From Serratia liquefaciens ATCC 27592 (GTDB lineage: Bacteria > Pseudomonadota > Gammaproteobacteria > Enterobacterales > Enterobacteriaceae), in NCBI RefSeq assembly GCF_000422085.1, contig NC_021741.1, forward strand, positions 3,844,001 to 3,908,000: DNA of 64,000 bases. The letters run 5' to 3'. The notes beneath the pieces were generated by a model. That model was given only the letters and a program-made list of their open reading frames with translations, was not told where the DNA came from and did no database searches. Positions within the stretch are counted from its first letter, which is position 1. Every line of letters starts with the position of its first letter. This document shows positions 18,398-27,123 of this stretch, in pieces. A program made the position numbers and the translations under genes.

Positions 18398-18411
18398 GAA
18401 TCGTTCGATTC
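18398..18411. promoter_or_regulatory. Inverted repeat, candidate operator of the toxin-antitoxin operon
   Basis: GAATCG and CGATTC are separated by TT, 13 bases upstream of the antitoxin start at 18385. A further related half-site, CATTCGATTTC, follows at about 18415. Antitoxin-toxin complexes of this class bind such repeats to repress their own operon. Confidence 0.6.
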
Positions 18412-18545
18412 GCTCATTCGATTTCTTGAGCAAAAATTATTCACACGATTTTATTGGGGGCGATCTTTCGGTTTACGCATTACCCCATATGCCCCTTCGC
18501 AAGGCCTCAAGGGTTACTGTATAGTCCGCGTTTTACGGGGAAATC

Positions 18546-19331
18546 ATGCTGACTCAATCATCCATTCGCCTTAATAAATACATTAGCGACAGCGGCATCT
18601 GTTCACGCCGCAGTGCCGATCGTCATATCAAACAGGGCAACGTTTTCATCAACGGCAACGTAGCCGCCGTGGCCGCTCAGGTATTTGTCGGGGACGTGGT
18701 GCTAGTTAACGGCCAGCGGATTGAGCCACGTAATGCGGAAGATTTGGTGCTTATCGCGCTGAACAAGCCGGTCGGCATCATCACCAGCATGGGAAAGCAC
18801 GTGCAAAATAACATCGGTGATTTCGTCAATCACAGCAAACGCACCTTTCCTATAGGCCGTCTGGACAAAGATTCCCAGGGGCTAATTCTCCTGACCAATC
18901 ACGGCGAACTGGTCAATAAGATCCTTCGTGCCGGCAATAACCACGAAAAAGAGTATCTGGTTACCGTCGATAAGCCGCTGACCGACGCGTTTATTCAGGG
19001 GATGAGCGCCGGTGTCCCCATCCTGGATACGGTGACGAAAAAGTGCCGGGTGGAGAAAATCGCGCCGCAGATGTTTCGCATCACGCTGGTTCAGGGCCTT
19101 AACCGCCAAATCCGCCGTATGAGCAAATACTTTGGTTATCACGTCACCAAACTTGAGCGTGTGCGCATTATGAACGTCGATCTGACAGGATTGCCGCTGG
19201 GCGAATGGCGAGATTTGACCGGTGACGAAAAGAACGTGCTGTTTAAGCTGATTGAGCACTCATCTTGCGAGGATGTTCGCCTGCCCGTTTCGCTAGCGCC
19301 TGATGTCAGCGAAAATCTCGACACGGAGTGA
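18546..19331 (+). CDS. rluF: 23S rRNA pseudouridine(2604) synthase RluF
   Basis: It makes pseudouridine 2604 in 23S rRNA. An N-terminal S4 RNA-binding domain (about 7-55; [19 protein letters not shown]) is followed by the RsuA-type catalytic domain with [15 protein letters not shown], whose first Asp (about residue 103) is the nucleophile. At 261 residues it lacks the long basic Lys/Arg-rich tail of E. coli RluF (290). The body matches closely. Transcription converges with the autotransporter gene. Confidence 0.93.
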   Translation: MLTQSSIRLNKYISDSGICSRRSADRHIKQGNVFINGNVAAVAAQVFVGDVVLVNGQRIEPRNAEDLVLIALNKPVGIITSMGKHVQNNIGDFVNHSKRTFPIGRLDKDSQGLILLTNHGELVNKILRAGNNHEKEYLVTVDKPLTDAFIQGMSAGVPILDTVTKKCRVEKIAPQMFRITLVQGLNRQIRRMSKYFGYHVTKLERVRIMNVDLTGLPLGEWRDLTGDEKNVLFKLIEHSSCEDVRLPVSLAPDVSENLDTE

Positions 19332-19425
19332 AGGTTTTCTGGAGCAGAGATATCGCCAGGCAACCAGGTAAAACTGCAAGTTGCCCAACGACATCTCAAG
19401 ACCAAAGGCCCTTTTCCTCAGTGAA

Positions 19426-22400
19426 TCAGAACGACCATCTGATATTGGCATTGACCGAATTGACCTGGGTATCAGAACCGTACTGCCCCTGATAACCGAG
19501 AGCCAACGTAGTGGAACGCGACAGCTTCACGCTCACCCCCACATCCGCCACCAGCAAATTGTCATCTACCGCCTGTCCCTGCGTGATAAATGCGTCGCTG
19601 CCGGCAAATGCCATGCGCGATGACGTATTTTTATCGCCGTAAGCGTGCTGCCAGCCTAATGAACCGTAAAGGCTGACGTTTTTCGGCAGTTCGGTAGATC
19701 CCCGCACGCCCAGCGTTGAATAGAACGTATTCATCGTTTCATTACGGACGCTCAGCGCTGCTGCCCCGCCTTTCTCCTGGAAGTTATCGGTATGCAAACG
19801 GATATAACTCAGGTTGACGAATGGCTCGATATTCGCATCCAACTGACCAAAACGGTAACCCGCTTCGGTGAACGCCAGCAGCGAGTCTGCGTCATAGTCC
19901 GCCTTGAGCCGATCCGAGTAATTGCCGAAATTAACGTTGCGCTCATTTTCGAGCCGGTGCCAGGTATAGCCCAGCGCACCGCGCAGGGAGAAGGCATCCT
20001 GCTGCCCTGCAGCGTACAGACCCAGGTGGTAATTATCGCTGTCGGAACTGGAGCGACGGCTATCGACATCATAGTCGCCACGGCTATAGCCTACGTATCC
20101 CCCAACGCGGATACTGTGGTCAGCGAGTTTACGATCGGCGCCCAACAGGAAACCGCTGGTGTGGCCGTCCAATTTCCCAACGTTGTCATTACCGCTGTTT
20201 CTCATCCAGGAGCCGAACGTCTGCCCCCAAACGCCGTTATTTTCAGCCTGAGCCGGTTGAACCAACGTCATCGCCATCGGTGGAACAGGCAGCGCATCAT
20301 TATCAAATACGCGAAGCATGCGCTGATTCAACACGTTGAGCAGCATGCTACTGCCGGCGATCAGGTTAGACTGAATGGACGGATAAACTTCACCGGACAG
20401 TTGATTGAACGCCTCGCGCGCTTCCGGTGCGCTCAACAGCAGCACAGAGTTATACAAGGCCAGCGAAGGACCGCTTTGCGTTAACGTCGAGAGCGCACCG
20501 GCGGTATTCCACTGGTTGCTGGTTTGCGCGACCGTCTGGAAAATACCGGGCTTGCCGCCCTCGCCTGGGTTACCACCTTCACCTGGGTTACCGCCCTCAC
20601 CTGGGTTGCCGCCCTCACCTGGGTTGCCGCCCTCACCTGGGTTGCCGCCCTCACCTGGGTTGCCGCCCTCACCTGGGTTACCGCCCTCACCTGGGTTACC
20701 GCCCTCACCTGGGTTGCCGCCCTCACCTGGGTTGCCGTCCTTTTGTGCAATCGTCAGATCCACGGCGTTGGTGCTGTGGTTAAGCGCAACGTCCAAAAAT
20801 GCAGATTTTGAGACGGCTTCAGCAAACCGACCGTCAATCCCGCCATCCGAGGTCAAAATGCGATAGCTTTGGCCAGTTTGATAGCTGGTTTGCGGATCCA
20901 ACGCGGTCACCTGCACCTTGGCCTGATCGCTGATGGTGGTTTTGCCTGAAACGACCAGTTTGTCGCTGCTGCCATCACCGGCGATATCGACGTCATAGAA
21001 GGATTCACCCAGGAAATTCAGATAGCGTTTCAGCGTCAGGGTACCGATGTTGCCGTCGCCAGGGGAAATATGGCCGCCGGACTGGATTTCAGTCTGCCCC
21101 AAGGTGCCGTTGCCGCCCAGCGTCCCGCCGGCTTTGATTGACGCGGCGCTGCTGTAACCCAGACCATTGCTGACGTCGGAACCGGCAGTGGCGTTCAGGA
21201 TCAGCGTGCCGCCATTCTCGGCGCTCAGCGTCTGCACATCGAAAACGTTGTCTTCTTGCTGCGTATTGATGTCGCTGGCGATGGTGATTTTGCCGCCGCG
21301 TGCGGTGACATTCGCCTGGAGTTGAGTCAGATCGCCGCTCAGCGTCGTCTGGCCGGCCGTGTTGATGACTTCGCCTTCGCCGACCATCTTGTTGCGGAAG
21401 TCGTAGTTATCTGAGTTGTGATTAAAGTAAACGTAGCTGCCGAACAACCCGCCACGCAGATTGACCACCGTTTGGGCATCGACAGTACCCGCACCACCCG
21501 CCGCGCCGAGCGTAGGTTCGGTCAAGCCGGTGCCGGTATCCATGTTGCCGCGGCTGCCGATAATCAACGCGCCGCGGTTAGAGCCGGACCCGGTATCCCC
21601 CAGCCGCAATTCGTTGCTGCCGGCAGAGAATGAGCCGCCATCAACAACCGACAGCACCCCGTTGCCATAATCCCCAACGTTGACATTGCCCGCACTGGTA
21701 AAGCGTGAGCCGTTGCCGGCGATGTAAAGCTCTGCGGTTTTTCTTGAGCCTGAAACACCGGCAATCTCCGCGCTACCAACGTTGACCGCACCGCCGTTCA
21801 GCACGTCCACATCGCCATTGGCGGTGAGCGACTGGGTGATATTCCACAGAGAGTTATTACCGGTCACCGTGGCTTTGGGGTTGAGCTTGTCAGCCTCGTC
21901 GGGGCGAAAACCGCTGTCGATTCTGGCGGCGGCCGTGGTGGTCACTACCCCGCCATCTTCAATCAGCAAGGTTGAACGTGCGCCCTGTCCGAAGCCGAGA
22001 CCGAGTCTCTCACTGATCACCTGGGAACCGGCCCCTTTGACATTAAGATGGCTGTCATACCCCCCGGTGGTGCCGACGATAATCTCTTCCGCCGTCGCCA
22101 ATCCGCCCTCTTCTACCCGTAACGTCCCCAGCCCCAGATTCAGACTGCCGTGCATAACGGATTGGTCATTGATCGCATTTAATACGGCATTCGGCCCTTT
22201 GACCGTGACCAGGCTTTCGTATATCTGGCCATTAGCACGACGGCCAATATTGACGTTATAGGCATTGATTTGGCCATTATCGATCAACAGGTTTCCGCTT
22301 TGATTACGGCCGACGTAAACATCCCCGGTGTAAGTCAAAGATTCGGTAATACGTGATTCACCATCAAAAATAGCATCATCGGCACGCGCCACGTCGGCTG

Positions 22401-22494
22401 GGCCAATCAATATCAACGGTGCGGAAAAAAGTGCGAGGTAAACTTTCGAAAGCGGTTTTCTTACCGCTAAGTTATGCGATGTTTTATCTTTCAT
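19426..22494 (-). CDS. Type Va autotransporter with NPGEGG repeat linker
   Basis: The ATG at 22494 follows GGAGAG and gives 1022 residues. An extended signal peptide (about 1-38, ending DVARA) leads into a Gly/Asn-rich passenger rich in VxxGG turns, typical of a beta-helix of the AIDA/pertactin type. Ten tandem NPGEGG units occupy residues 588-647. The C-terminal 265 or so residues form the beta-barrel translocator (VWGQTFGSWMRNSG onward) and end in aromatic Phe, as outer-membrane proteins do. No protease catalytic motif was seen, so adhesion or aggregation is likely. The two-component system at 23207-25617 may regulate it. Confidence 0.9.
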   Translation of the reverse strand: MKDKTSHNLAVRKPLSKVYLALFSAPLILIGPADVARADDAIFDGESRITESLTYTGDVYVGRNQSGNLLIDNGQINAYNVNIGRRANGQIYESLVTVKGPNAVLNAINDQSVMHGSLNLGLGTLRVEEGGLATAEEIIVGTTGGYDSHLNVKGAGSQVISERLGLGFGQGARSTLLIEDGGVVTTTAAARIDSGFRPDEADKLNPKATVTGNNSLWNITQSLTANGDVDVLNGGAVNVGSAEIAGVSGSRKTAELYIAGNGSRFTSAGNVNVGDYGNGVLSVVDGGSFSAGSNELRLGDTGSGSNRGALIIGSRGNMDTGTGLTEPTLGAAGGAGTVDAQTVVNLRGGLFGSYVYFNHNSDNYDFRNKMVGEGEVINTAGQTTLSGDLTQLQANVTARGGKITIASDINTQQEDNVFDVQTLSAENGGTLILNATAGSDVSNGLGYSSAASIKAGGTLGGNGTLGQTEIQSGGHISPGDGNIGTLTLKRYLNFLGESFYDVDIAGDGSSDKLVVSGKTTISDQAKVQVTALDPQTSYQTGQSYRILTSDGGIDGRFAEAVSKSAFLDVALNHSTNAVDLTIAQKDGNPGEGGNPGEGGNPGEGGNPGEGGNPGEGGNPGEGGNPGEGGNPGEGGNPGEGGNPGEGGKPGIFQTVAQTSNQWNTAGALSTLTQSGPSLALYNSVLLLSAPEAREAFNQLSGEVYPSIQSNLIAGSSMLLNVLNQRMLRVFDNDALPVPPMAMTLVQPAQAENNGVWGQTFGSWMRNSGNDNVGKLDGHTSGFLLGADRKLADHSIRVGGYVGYSRGDYDVDSRRSSSDSDNYHLGLYAAGQQDAFSLRGALGYTWHRLENERNVNFGNYSDRLKADYDADSLLAFTEAGYRFGQLDANIEPFVNLSYIRLHTDNFQEKGGAAALSVRNETMNTFYSTLGVRGSTELPKNVSLYGSLGWQHAYGDKNTSSRMAFAGSDAFITQGQAVDDNLLVADVGVSVKLSRSTTLALGYQGQYGSDTQVNSVNANIRWSF
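20554..20733 (-). repeat. Ten tandem 18-base repeats coding NPGEGG
   Basis: Ten contiguous 18-base units occur without spacers, each coding Asn-Pro-Gly-Glu-Gly-Gly. Units differ only at third positions, and the outermost copies are the most divergent. The array sits between passenger and barrel and should form a flexible, Pro/Gly-rich spacer. Copy number can be expected to vary between strains by slippage. Confidence 0.95.
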
Positions 22495-22605
22495 GTTTTC
22501 TCTCCGGCCCAATTATCTTGATGCCATCAAAGTTATTATTTATATGAAAAACTCAATGCATTAGAGGATGCGCGGCGCGTTGTGCGAGAACACAGGCTGA
22601 TTTGT

Positions 22606-22650
22606 CATCGAGACACTAGCTTATTGCCCCCCAGCGCTAACGTCTCGATG
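22606..22650. promoter_or_regulatory. Long inverted repeat in the leader of the autotransporter gene
   Basis: CATCGAGAC (22606-22614) pairs with GTCTCGATG (22642-22650), and inside it TAGC pairs with GCTA. Without a T-run in either direction it is not a standard terminator. It lies 112 bases upstream of the autotransporter ATG and 64 bases after the lipoprotein stop, so a structured 5' leader or a regulator site is likely. Confidence 0.55.
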
Positions 22651-22713
22651 CCAAAATTATGGGGACTGCGGATCGGTATTGATCATCCACCCTCGCTAAA
22701 CGCGTCAGGTGAA

Positions 22714-23028
22714 TTATTTATGCGTAACGACCGGGGTACAGCTTGGTGTGCTTAACGACGGGGCTGAACCTAAAATACCCGGCATCATCATCGAGGAACA
22801 GTCAAAGATTCGTCCTTTCTCCGTAGTGGCACGGTAAGAAAGTTTTTGCCCGCCAAGGGCGTCGGGTTGGGCACCATTAACATTGGTGACGGTAATTTCA
22901 TCAGATGAACCCAGGCCCAGCATTTTGGCCGTTTCCGCCTGCAGCAGCGGTATTGCCTGATCGGTTTTCAATGTGGAACAGCCAGCTACCAGAAGCGTAA
23001 CGGTTAATGCGATAAGTGGTTTTCTCAT
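22714..23028 (-). CDS. Small predicted lipoprotein of unknown function
   Basis: The ATG at 23028 follows AAAGGA and gives 104 residues; the longer in-frame start at 23163 would run through a hairpin and lacks a ribosome site. A type II signal peptide ends in the lipobox LVAGC with Cys at residue 17. The mature part has two further cysteines (FDCSSM and PSCTPV) that could form a disulphide. It lies between the autotransporter and the two-component genes, on the autotransporter strand. I do not recognise the family. Confidence 0.78.
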   Translation of the reverse strand: MRKPLIALTVTLLVAGCSTLKTDQAIPLLQAETAKMLGLGSSDEITVTNVNGAQPDALGGQKLSYRATTEKGRIFDCSSMMMPGILGSAPSLSTPSCTPVVTHK

Positions 23029-23124
23029 AAATTGTCCTTTGTAACCAAACAGTTCCAAATGCTGAATGGCTTTATGTTTTACCTTATCAAAATCCCTGAA
23101 TAATATATTTCCCTTTCCTAACCG

Positions 23125-23150
23125 AAAAAACCCTCCTAAAGTAGGGAGGG
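23125..23150 (-). terminator. Minus-strand terminator-like hairpin upstream of the lipoprotein gene
   Basis: CCCTCC (23131-23136) pairs with GGAGGG (23145-23150). On the minus strand the stem is followed by a run of six T. No minus-strand gene lies upstream, so it either attenuates lipoprotein transcription that begins farther up, or stops antisense transcripts coming out of the regulator gene. Confidence 0.65.
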
Positions 23151-23206
23151 TAGAAAATAACAAGTCGTCAGACCAATCTGATAGGTTTTAGCAAAAGGAG
23201 ATACCC

Positions 23207-23839
23207 TTGGGGCAGGATTATGCGTTGGTCGTTGATGACCATCCGTTGGTGGCAAGTGGCATCGCCAATTTCCTGAATACGCACTGTCGATTTAAACACG
23301 CCTACGTGATGACAAACGAGGAGAGTTGTTATCGACATATTCTGGAAAATGGCGCCCCGCGTTTAATCGTCATCGACTTTTGGTTATCCGACGGCACGGC
23401 ATTAAAATTACTCAAAGAGATCAGACAGCTTTACCCACAGGTAAGATTATTAGTGGTCAGCGGCGATGAAAATAATGAAATAGGCCAAAAGGTACGTGAT
23501 GCCGGAGGCCATGGTTTCGTGCTCAAAAATGAGCCGCCAGAATTATTCGCCAAAGCCGTTGCTGCGCTGTTAGAAAATCAAAACTGGTTTCCTATGGATA
23601 ATCTATTGGAGGCTTCCAGTGCCAAAAACCATCTTCAAAACTTCAATTTAACGCCGCGACAAATTGACGTTTTGACCATGATGATGCGCGGTTTTCCCAA
23701 TAAGAGAATAGCCTCTCAGCTTGCTATTTCCGAACCTACGGTTAAAGAGCACATCAGCAATATCCTTAAAAAAATAGGCGTAAACAGTCGGGTAGAAGCT
23801 ATTACGTTACTGCATGGCAGGCAGGGGCCGTCCGAATGA
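23207..23839 (+). CDS. LuxR/NarL family response regulator
   Basis: The start is TTG at 23207, six bases after AAAGGAG; no ATG exists near. The 210 residues comprise a receiver domain (acidic pair in VVDDHP, phospho-Asp in VIDFWLSDG near residue 59, and the conserved Lys in FVLKNE) and a C-terminal LuxR-type helix-turn-helix (LTPRQIDVLTMMMRGFPNKRIASQL). The gene overlaps the kinase gene by four bases (ATGA). It is therefore the cognate output protein. The adjacent autotransporter and lipoprotein genes are candidate targets. Confidence 0.92.
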   Translation: MGQDYALVVDDHPLVASGIANFLNTHCRFKHAYVMTNEESCYRHILENGAPRLIVIDFWLSDGTALKLLKEIRQLYPQVRLLVVSGDENNEIGQKVRDAGGHGFVLKNEPPELFAKAVAALLENQNWFPMDNLLEASSAKNHLQNFNLTPRQIDVLTMMMRGFPNKRIASQLAISEPTVKEHISNILKKIGVNSRVEAITLLHGRQGPSE

Positions 23840-25617
23840 AACTACTTAAATCTTTACAAGATGATGGCATTTCGTCGCACGCGCAAATCCGATTATTGAA
23901 CAATACGTTTATTCGATTGGTCTTTAGTTTCAGTGCTGTGCCCTGCGTCGGCATCCCCTTTGCTATTTGGATTTATTTACTGGGTGAACCGCTGTGGCCG
24001 ATAATCAGCTGGATAATAGTGTATTTATTCTGCGCTTTGGCTATCCGATTATGGCACCAAAGATATCAACGCGAAGCGGAGAAAGAGGATGCTGGCGTTA
24101 TTCTTAACCGCTGGCTCCCACATATCAACAAAGTCGCCTTCGTACATGGGATAGGTATATCCTCATTATATTTAATAACCCCACAAATAAATAATTTCGA
24201 TTTTTTCCTGTTATTAAATATCAGCATCGCGGCCATCGTCGCGGCGAACGCGACCCATTTGACGCCCATCATCAGTACCTTTACCCTGTTTTTCTTTGCC
24301 TGCTGGGGCATGCTTAACGTTGGCATCATTTGGCGTTTAAACGACGTCATGCTCATTGTGTTGATGCTCAACCTGCTTTACGGGTTCGCCATCTACCGCC
24401 ACGCATTGAGTTCTCATCAGTTTTTTATTCAGCAAGCCCGTCTCGAAGAGAAGAGCTCTCGCCTTGCGGAGCAATTCCGCCAGGCCAAAGAGGAGGCGGA
24501 ACAAGCCCTGCTCGATAAAAACCAGTTTCTGACCACCGCCAGTCACGACTTGCGCCAACCGGTACATGCCATGGGTTTCCTGATCGAGGCCATCATCCAT
24601 AAAAATCGCGATGCCTCTTTAACCCCCCAGCTGTTGGATCTGCAGCAGAGCGTGCGCTCCGTGCACCTGATGTTCAATTCTTTGCTCGATCTCAGCAAGA
24701 TTGAGTCCGGCAACGTCAGTACGGCGACCACCCATGTCGATATTGGAACCCTGCTTGACTCGGTGATTACCCTGTTCCGTGAAGAAGCGAACAGCCGGGG
24801 ATTATCCCTGCGGACATGGCGCCCCAAGCGACGCATTGCCGTGATGGGCGATCAATTGCTCATCCGACAATCGCTGATTAACCTGATACAAAATGCGCTG
24901 CGCTACACCCAGAAAGGCGGCGTATTGATTGCCATCCGCCCACAAAAGGGAGAATGCCTGATCGAAGTCTGGGACACCGGCGTGGGCATCGCCGACGAAG
25001 AAAAAGGCAAAATCTTCTCCCCCTACTATCGTCCCGAACTGGCGTGGAAAATCGATAGCGCCGGTCATGGGTTAGGCCTTGCGGTAGTGGCCCGCTGCGC
25101 CAAATTGATGAAGGTGAAATACGGCATGCGCTCCGTGGAGGGCAAGGGATCGCATTTCTGGATGCGTTTTGCCCTCTATACCGGCGAAGTCAAAGCGCCA
25201 GAAAACCTCAACGCCTATACCCACAGCCAGATCCCTACCCGCTATGAGTCATTGAGCGGCGCCTGCCTGGTGGTTGATGATGATCCGCTGGTCACCTCCG
25301 CCTGGTCGAGTTTGATGAGTACCTGGGGGATCACCGTGCGTTGCGCCGCTTCCGCCGAGGAGGCTTTTGCGATTATCGACGCAGGCTTCACCCCCTTCGC
25401 CGTGCTTTGCGATCAACGGCTTCGCTCCGGTGAAAGCGGCTTCGATATATTGAAAGCGCTGTTCGAACGCCTGCCGAACACCAGCGGCGCCATGGTCAGC
25501 GGGGAATTCAACTCCCCCATTTTGCAAGAGGCCGAACAGGAAGGTTATCTGGTATTAAGAAAGCCGCTGGAACCTGCGAAGCTGCATGCCTTGCTGTCGC
25601 AGTGGTCATCCTGCTAG
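23836..25617 (+). CDS. Hybrid sensor histidine kinase
   Basis: The 593-residue protein has an N-terminal membrane domain with about six spans (residues 25-195) and little periplasmic sequence, then a short coiled coil. The HisKA domain follows with the phospho-His in TASHDLRQPVHAMG (about 234-247), then an ATPase domain with N box INLIQNALRYTQ, G1 VWDTGVGIAD and G2 GHGLGLAVV. A C-terminal receiver domain (about 475-590) has phospho-Asp in LCDQRLRSGESG. The membrane-embedded sensor suggests a hydrophobic or intramembrane signal. It overlaps its response regulator. Confidence 0.92.
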   Translation: MKLLKSLQDDGISSHAQIRLLNNTFIRLVFSFSAVPCVGIPFAIWIYLLGEPLWPIISWIIVYLFCALAIRLWHQRYQREAEKEDAGVILNRWLPHINKVAFVHGIGISSLYLITPQINNFDFFLLLNISIAAIVAANATHLTPIISTFTLFFFACWGMLNVGIIWRLNDVMLIVLMLNLLYGFAIYRHALSSHQFFIQQARLEEKSSRLAEQFRQAKEEAEQALLDKNQFLTTASHDLRQPVHAMGFLIEAIIHKNRDASLTPQLLDLQQSVRSVHLMFNSLLDLSKIESGNVSTATTHVDIGTLLDSVITLFREEANSRGLSLRTWRPKRRIAVMGDQLLIRQSLINLIQNALRYTQKGGVLIAIRPQKGECLIEVWDTGVGIADEEKGKIFSPYYRPELAWKIDSAGHGLGLAVVARCAKLMKVKYGMRSVEGKGSHFWMRFALYTGEVKAPENLNAYTHSQIPTRYESLSGACLVVDDDPLVTSAWSSLMSTWGITVRCAASAEEAFAIIDAGFTPFAVLCDQRLRSGESGFDILKALFERLPNTSGAMVSGEFNSPILQEAEQEGYLVLRKPLEPAKLHALLSQWSSC

Positions 25618-25697
25618 CCGGTGCCAGGCCTGTTCGGGGCTTTATCCTGCCGACGTTGCATTTCCGGCATCGGCAAGATTGCGGCTGAGACTGCCGC

Positions 25698-26531
25698 TTA
25701 GGCACCAAGATTGCGCAGCAGGCCTTCGAGGTTGCGCTCACCCACTTTGGTTTGGGCGCCTGCCTTCAGTCCGCCCCGAATGAGTCTCTCCGCTGCAGGG
25801 CGTTCAAAAAGCCCCGCCCAGGCCTCATGCTCACGATAAAAACCTTCCCGCAGATCTGCCGCCGGCATCGCCTGCTTGGCCGCCGCGATAACCCCTTCGG
25901 GCAGTGCCGCAATGTTGTGCGCCAGGCGTTCGACAAAGTCGTCGAGTTCGGATGCGGGCAAGGCGCGGTTAATCCAGCCATAGCGCTCTGCGGTCGCCGC
26001 GTCGATAAGATCGGCTCCCAGGATCACTTCAAGCGCGCGACCACGCGTCATGCGGTTCGTCAGGTATTGCGTCGCGCCGCCACCGGGCGTAATGCCCATC
26101 AAGGCTTCGCATTGGGCCAGTCCTGCCCGCCCTTCGGCGGCAAAAGCCATGTCGGCCGCCGCAACGAATTCTGCGCCGCCCCCACGCGCCAACCCGGCAA
26201 GCTTAACGATAGTCACCTGGGGCTGGCTGCGCAGCAACTCACCGAATGCCTGGAACGGGTTGAGCCCTTCCGGCGCATTACGCGCCAGCTCATCGAAAGC
26301 ATGCGGTTCATCGATTAAGGTCATGTCGACATGAGCGATGAAGAACTCCGGATCCGCACTCTGGAAAACCAGCACGCGAGTATCCGGGTCGCCACGCAAG
26401 GCACGCAGTAAGCGGCTGATTTCCGACATCAAAGCCACATCAAGCACGTTGACCGGCGGATTATTGAGGGTGATCGTCAAGACCCCCTTTGCGTGAGACA
26501 AGCTGAGTTTGCTGAAATCGGTATCTTTCAT
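25698..26531 (-). CDS. Enoyl-CoA hydratase/isomerase family protein
   Basis: The ATG at 26531 follows AAGGACA and gives 277 residues, near the usual 260 of the crotonase fold. The CoA and oxyanion-hole regions are seen at ARGGGAEFVAAADMAF, with a candidate catalytic Glu in GGGAEF, and at GITPGGGATQYLTNRM. It hydrates, isomerises or hydrolyses an acyl-CoA; the reaction cannot be told. It is transcribed divergently from an HxlR regulator with an inverted repeat between them, so it is probably inducible. A link to the aromatic-type operon at 27124-30633 is possible. Confidence 0.83.
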   Translation of the reverse strand: MKDTDFSKLSLSHAKGVLTITLNNPPVNVLDVALMSEISRLLRALRGDPDTRVLVFQSADPEFFIAHVDMTLIDEPHAFDELARNAPEGLNPFQAFGELLRSQPQVTIVKLAGLARGGGAEFVAAADMAFAAEGRAGLAQCEALMGITPGGGATQYLTNRMTRGRALEVILGADLIDAATAERYGWINRALPASELDDFVERLAHNIAALPEGVIAAAKQAMPAADLREGFYREHEAWAGLFERPAAERLIRGGLKAGAQTKVGERNLEGLLRNLGA

Positions 26532-26589
26532 GTCGATGTCCTTGTTTGTCAGGCGTATCGGCGCTGGACTTTCGCGCCGCTGATCGAAT

Positions 26590-26606
26590 GGTATACTTTG
26601 CATACC
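26590..26606. promoter_or_regulatory. Inverted repeat, candidate HxlR operator
   Basis: GGTAT and ATACC stand seven bases apart in GGTATACTTTGCATACC. The site lies in the divergent promoter region, 59 bases from the hydratase start and 50 from the regulator start, so one dimer could control both genes. Confidence 0.6.
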
Positions 26607-26655
26607 TGGCGTCAATTACGCACTTGAAGCATCCCAGGGATGCTGGAGGATACCG

Positions 26656-27030
26656 ATGGAGACGAATGAAACTGTCTACCGCGCTGACTGCCCGAGCCGA
26701 ATCATTCTCGACCAGATCGCGGACAAATGGTCAATGATGGTGCTGGAGGTGCTGCGTGAGCCGAGGCGCTTCAATGCGATCAAGCGTCGCCTTGATGGCG
26801 TCACTCAACGTGTGCTCACCCAGACGCTGCGCAAGCTGGAGCGTAACGGCATGGTGAACCGCAAGGTTTTGGATGGGCGGGTGCTCGGCGTCGAGTATTC
26901 GCTGACGCCGCTCGGCCAGTCATTGCAAGGGCCGTTCTCTATTCTGTTTGAGTGGACTATGGGGAATATGGAGGCTATTCAGGACTGCCGGCGCAGATAT
27001 GATGAGCAAAACCAGCAGCTTGAACAGTGA
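26656..27030 (+). CDS. HxlR family transcriptional regulator
   Basis: The 124-residue single winged-helix protein has a GGAGGA ribosome site. The N-terminal Cys in RADCPSRIILDQIADKW and the recognition region GVTQRVLTQTLRKLERNG match the family. It is divergent from the enoyl-CoA hydratase gene and converges on the hydrolase gene of the catabolic operon. It probably controls the hydratase and perhaps the operon. It is shorter than the other HxlR protein in the window (149 residues), and the two look only distantly related. Confidence 0.87.
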   Translation: METNETVYRADCPSRIILDQIADKWSMMVLEVLREPRRFNAIKRRLDGVTQRVLTQTLRKLERNGMVNRKVLDGRVLGVEYSLTPLGQSLQGPFSILFEWTMGNMEAIQDCRRRYDEQNQQLEQ

Positions 27031-27123
27031 GGCTCCTGCCTCACTTTTCCTTGCGATGAATGGCCGCGTACATCCAGTAATCACCCGGCGATAACCGAAA
27101 CTCTAGAAATGAGAGGGAGGCGA

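Noticed and set aside
20554..20733. Regular short repeats suggesting a CRISPR array
   Set aside because: The units are contiguous with no unique spacers and keep the coding frame of the autotransporter.
20405..20866. Open plus-strand frame of 153 codons with repeated PSPGLP, and other frames over the same repeats
   Set aside because: They are by-products of the 18-base repeats of the autotransporter gene on the other strand; the repeats keep all frames open, and none of these frames has a ribosome site.
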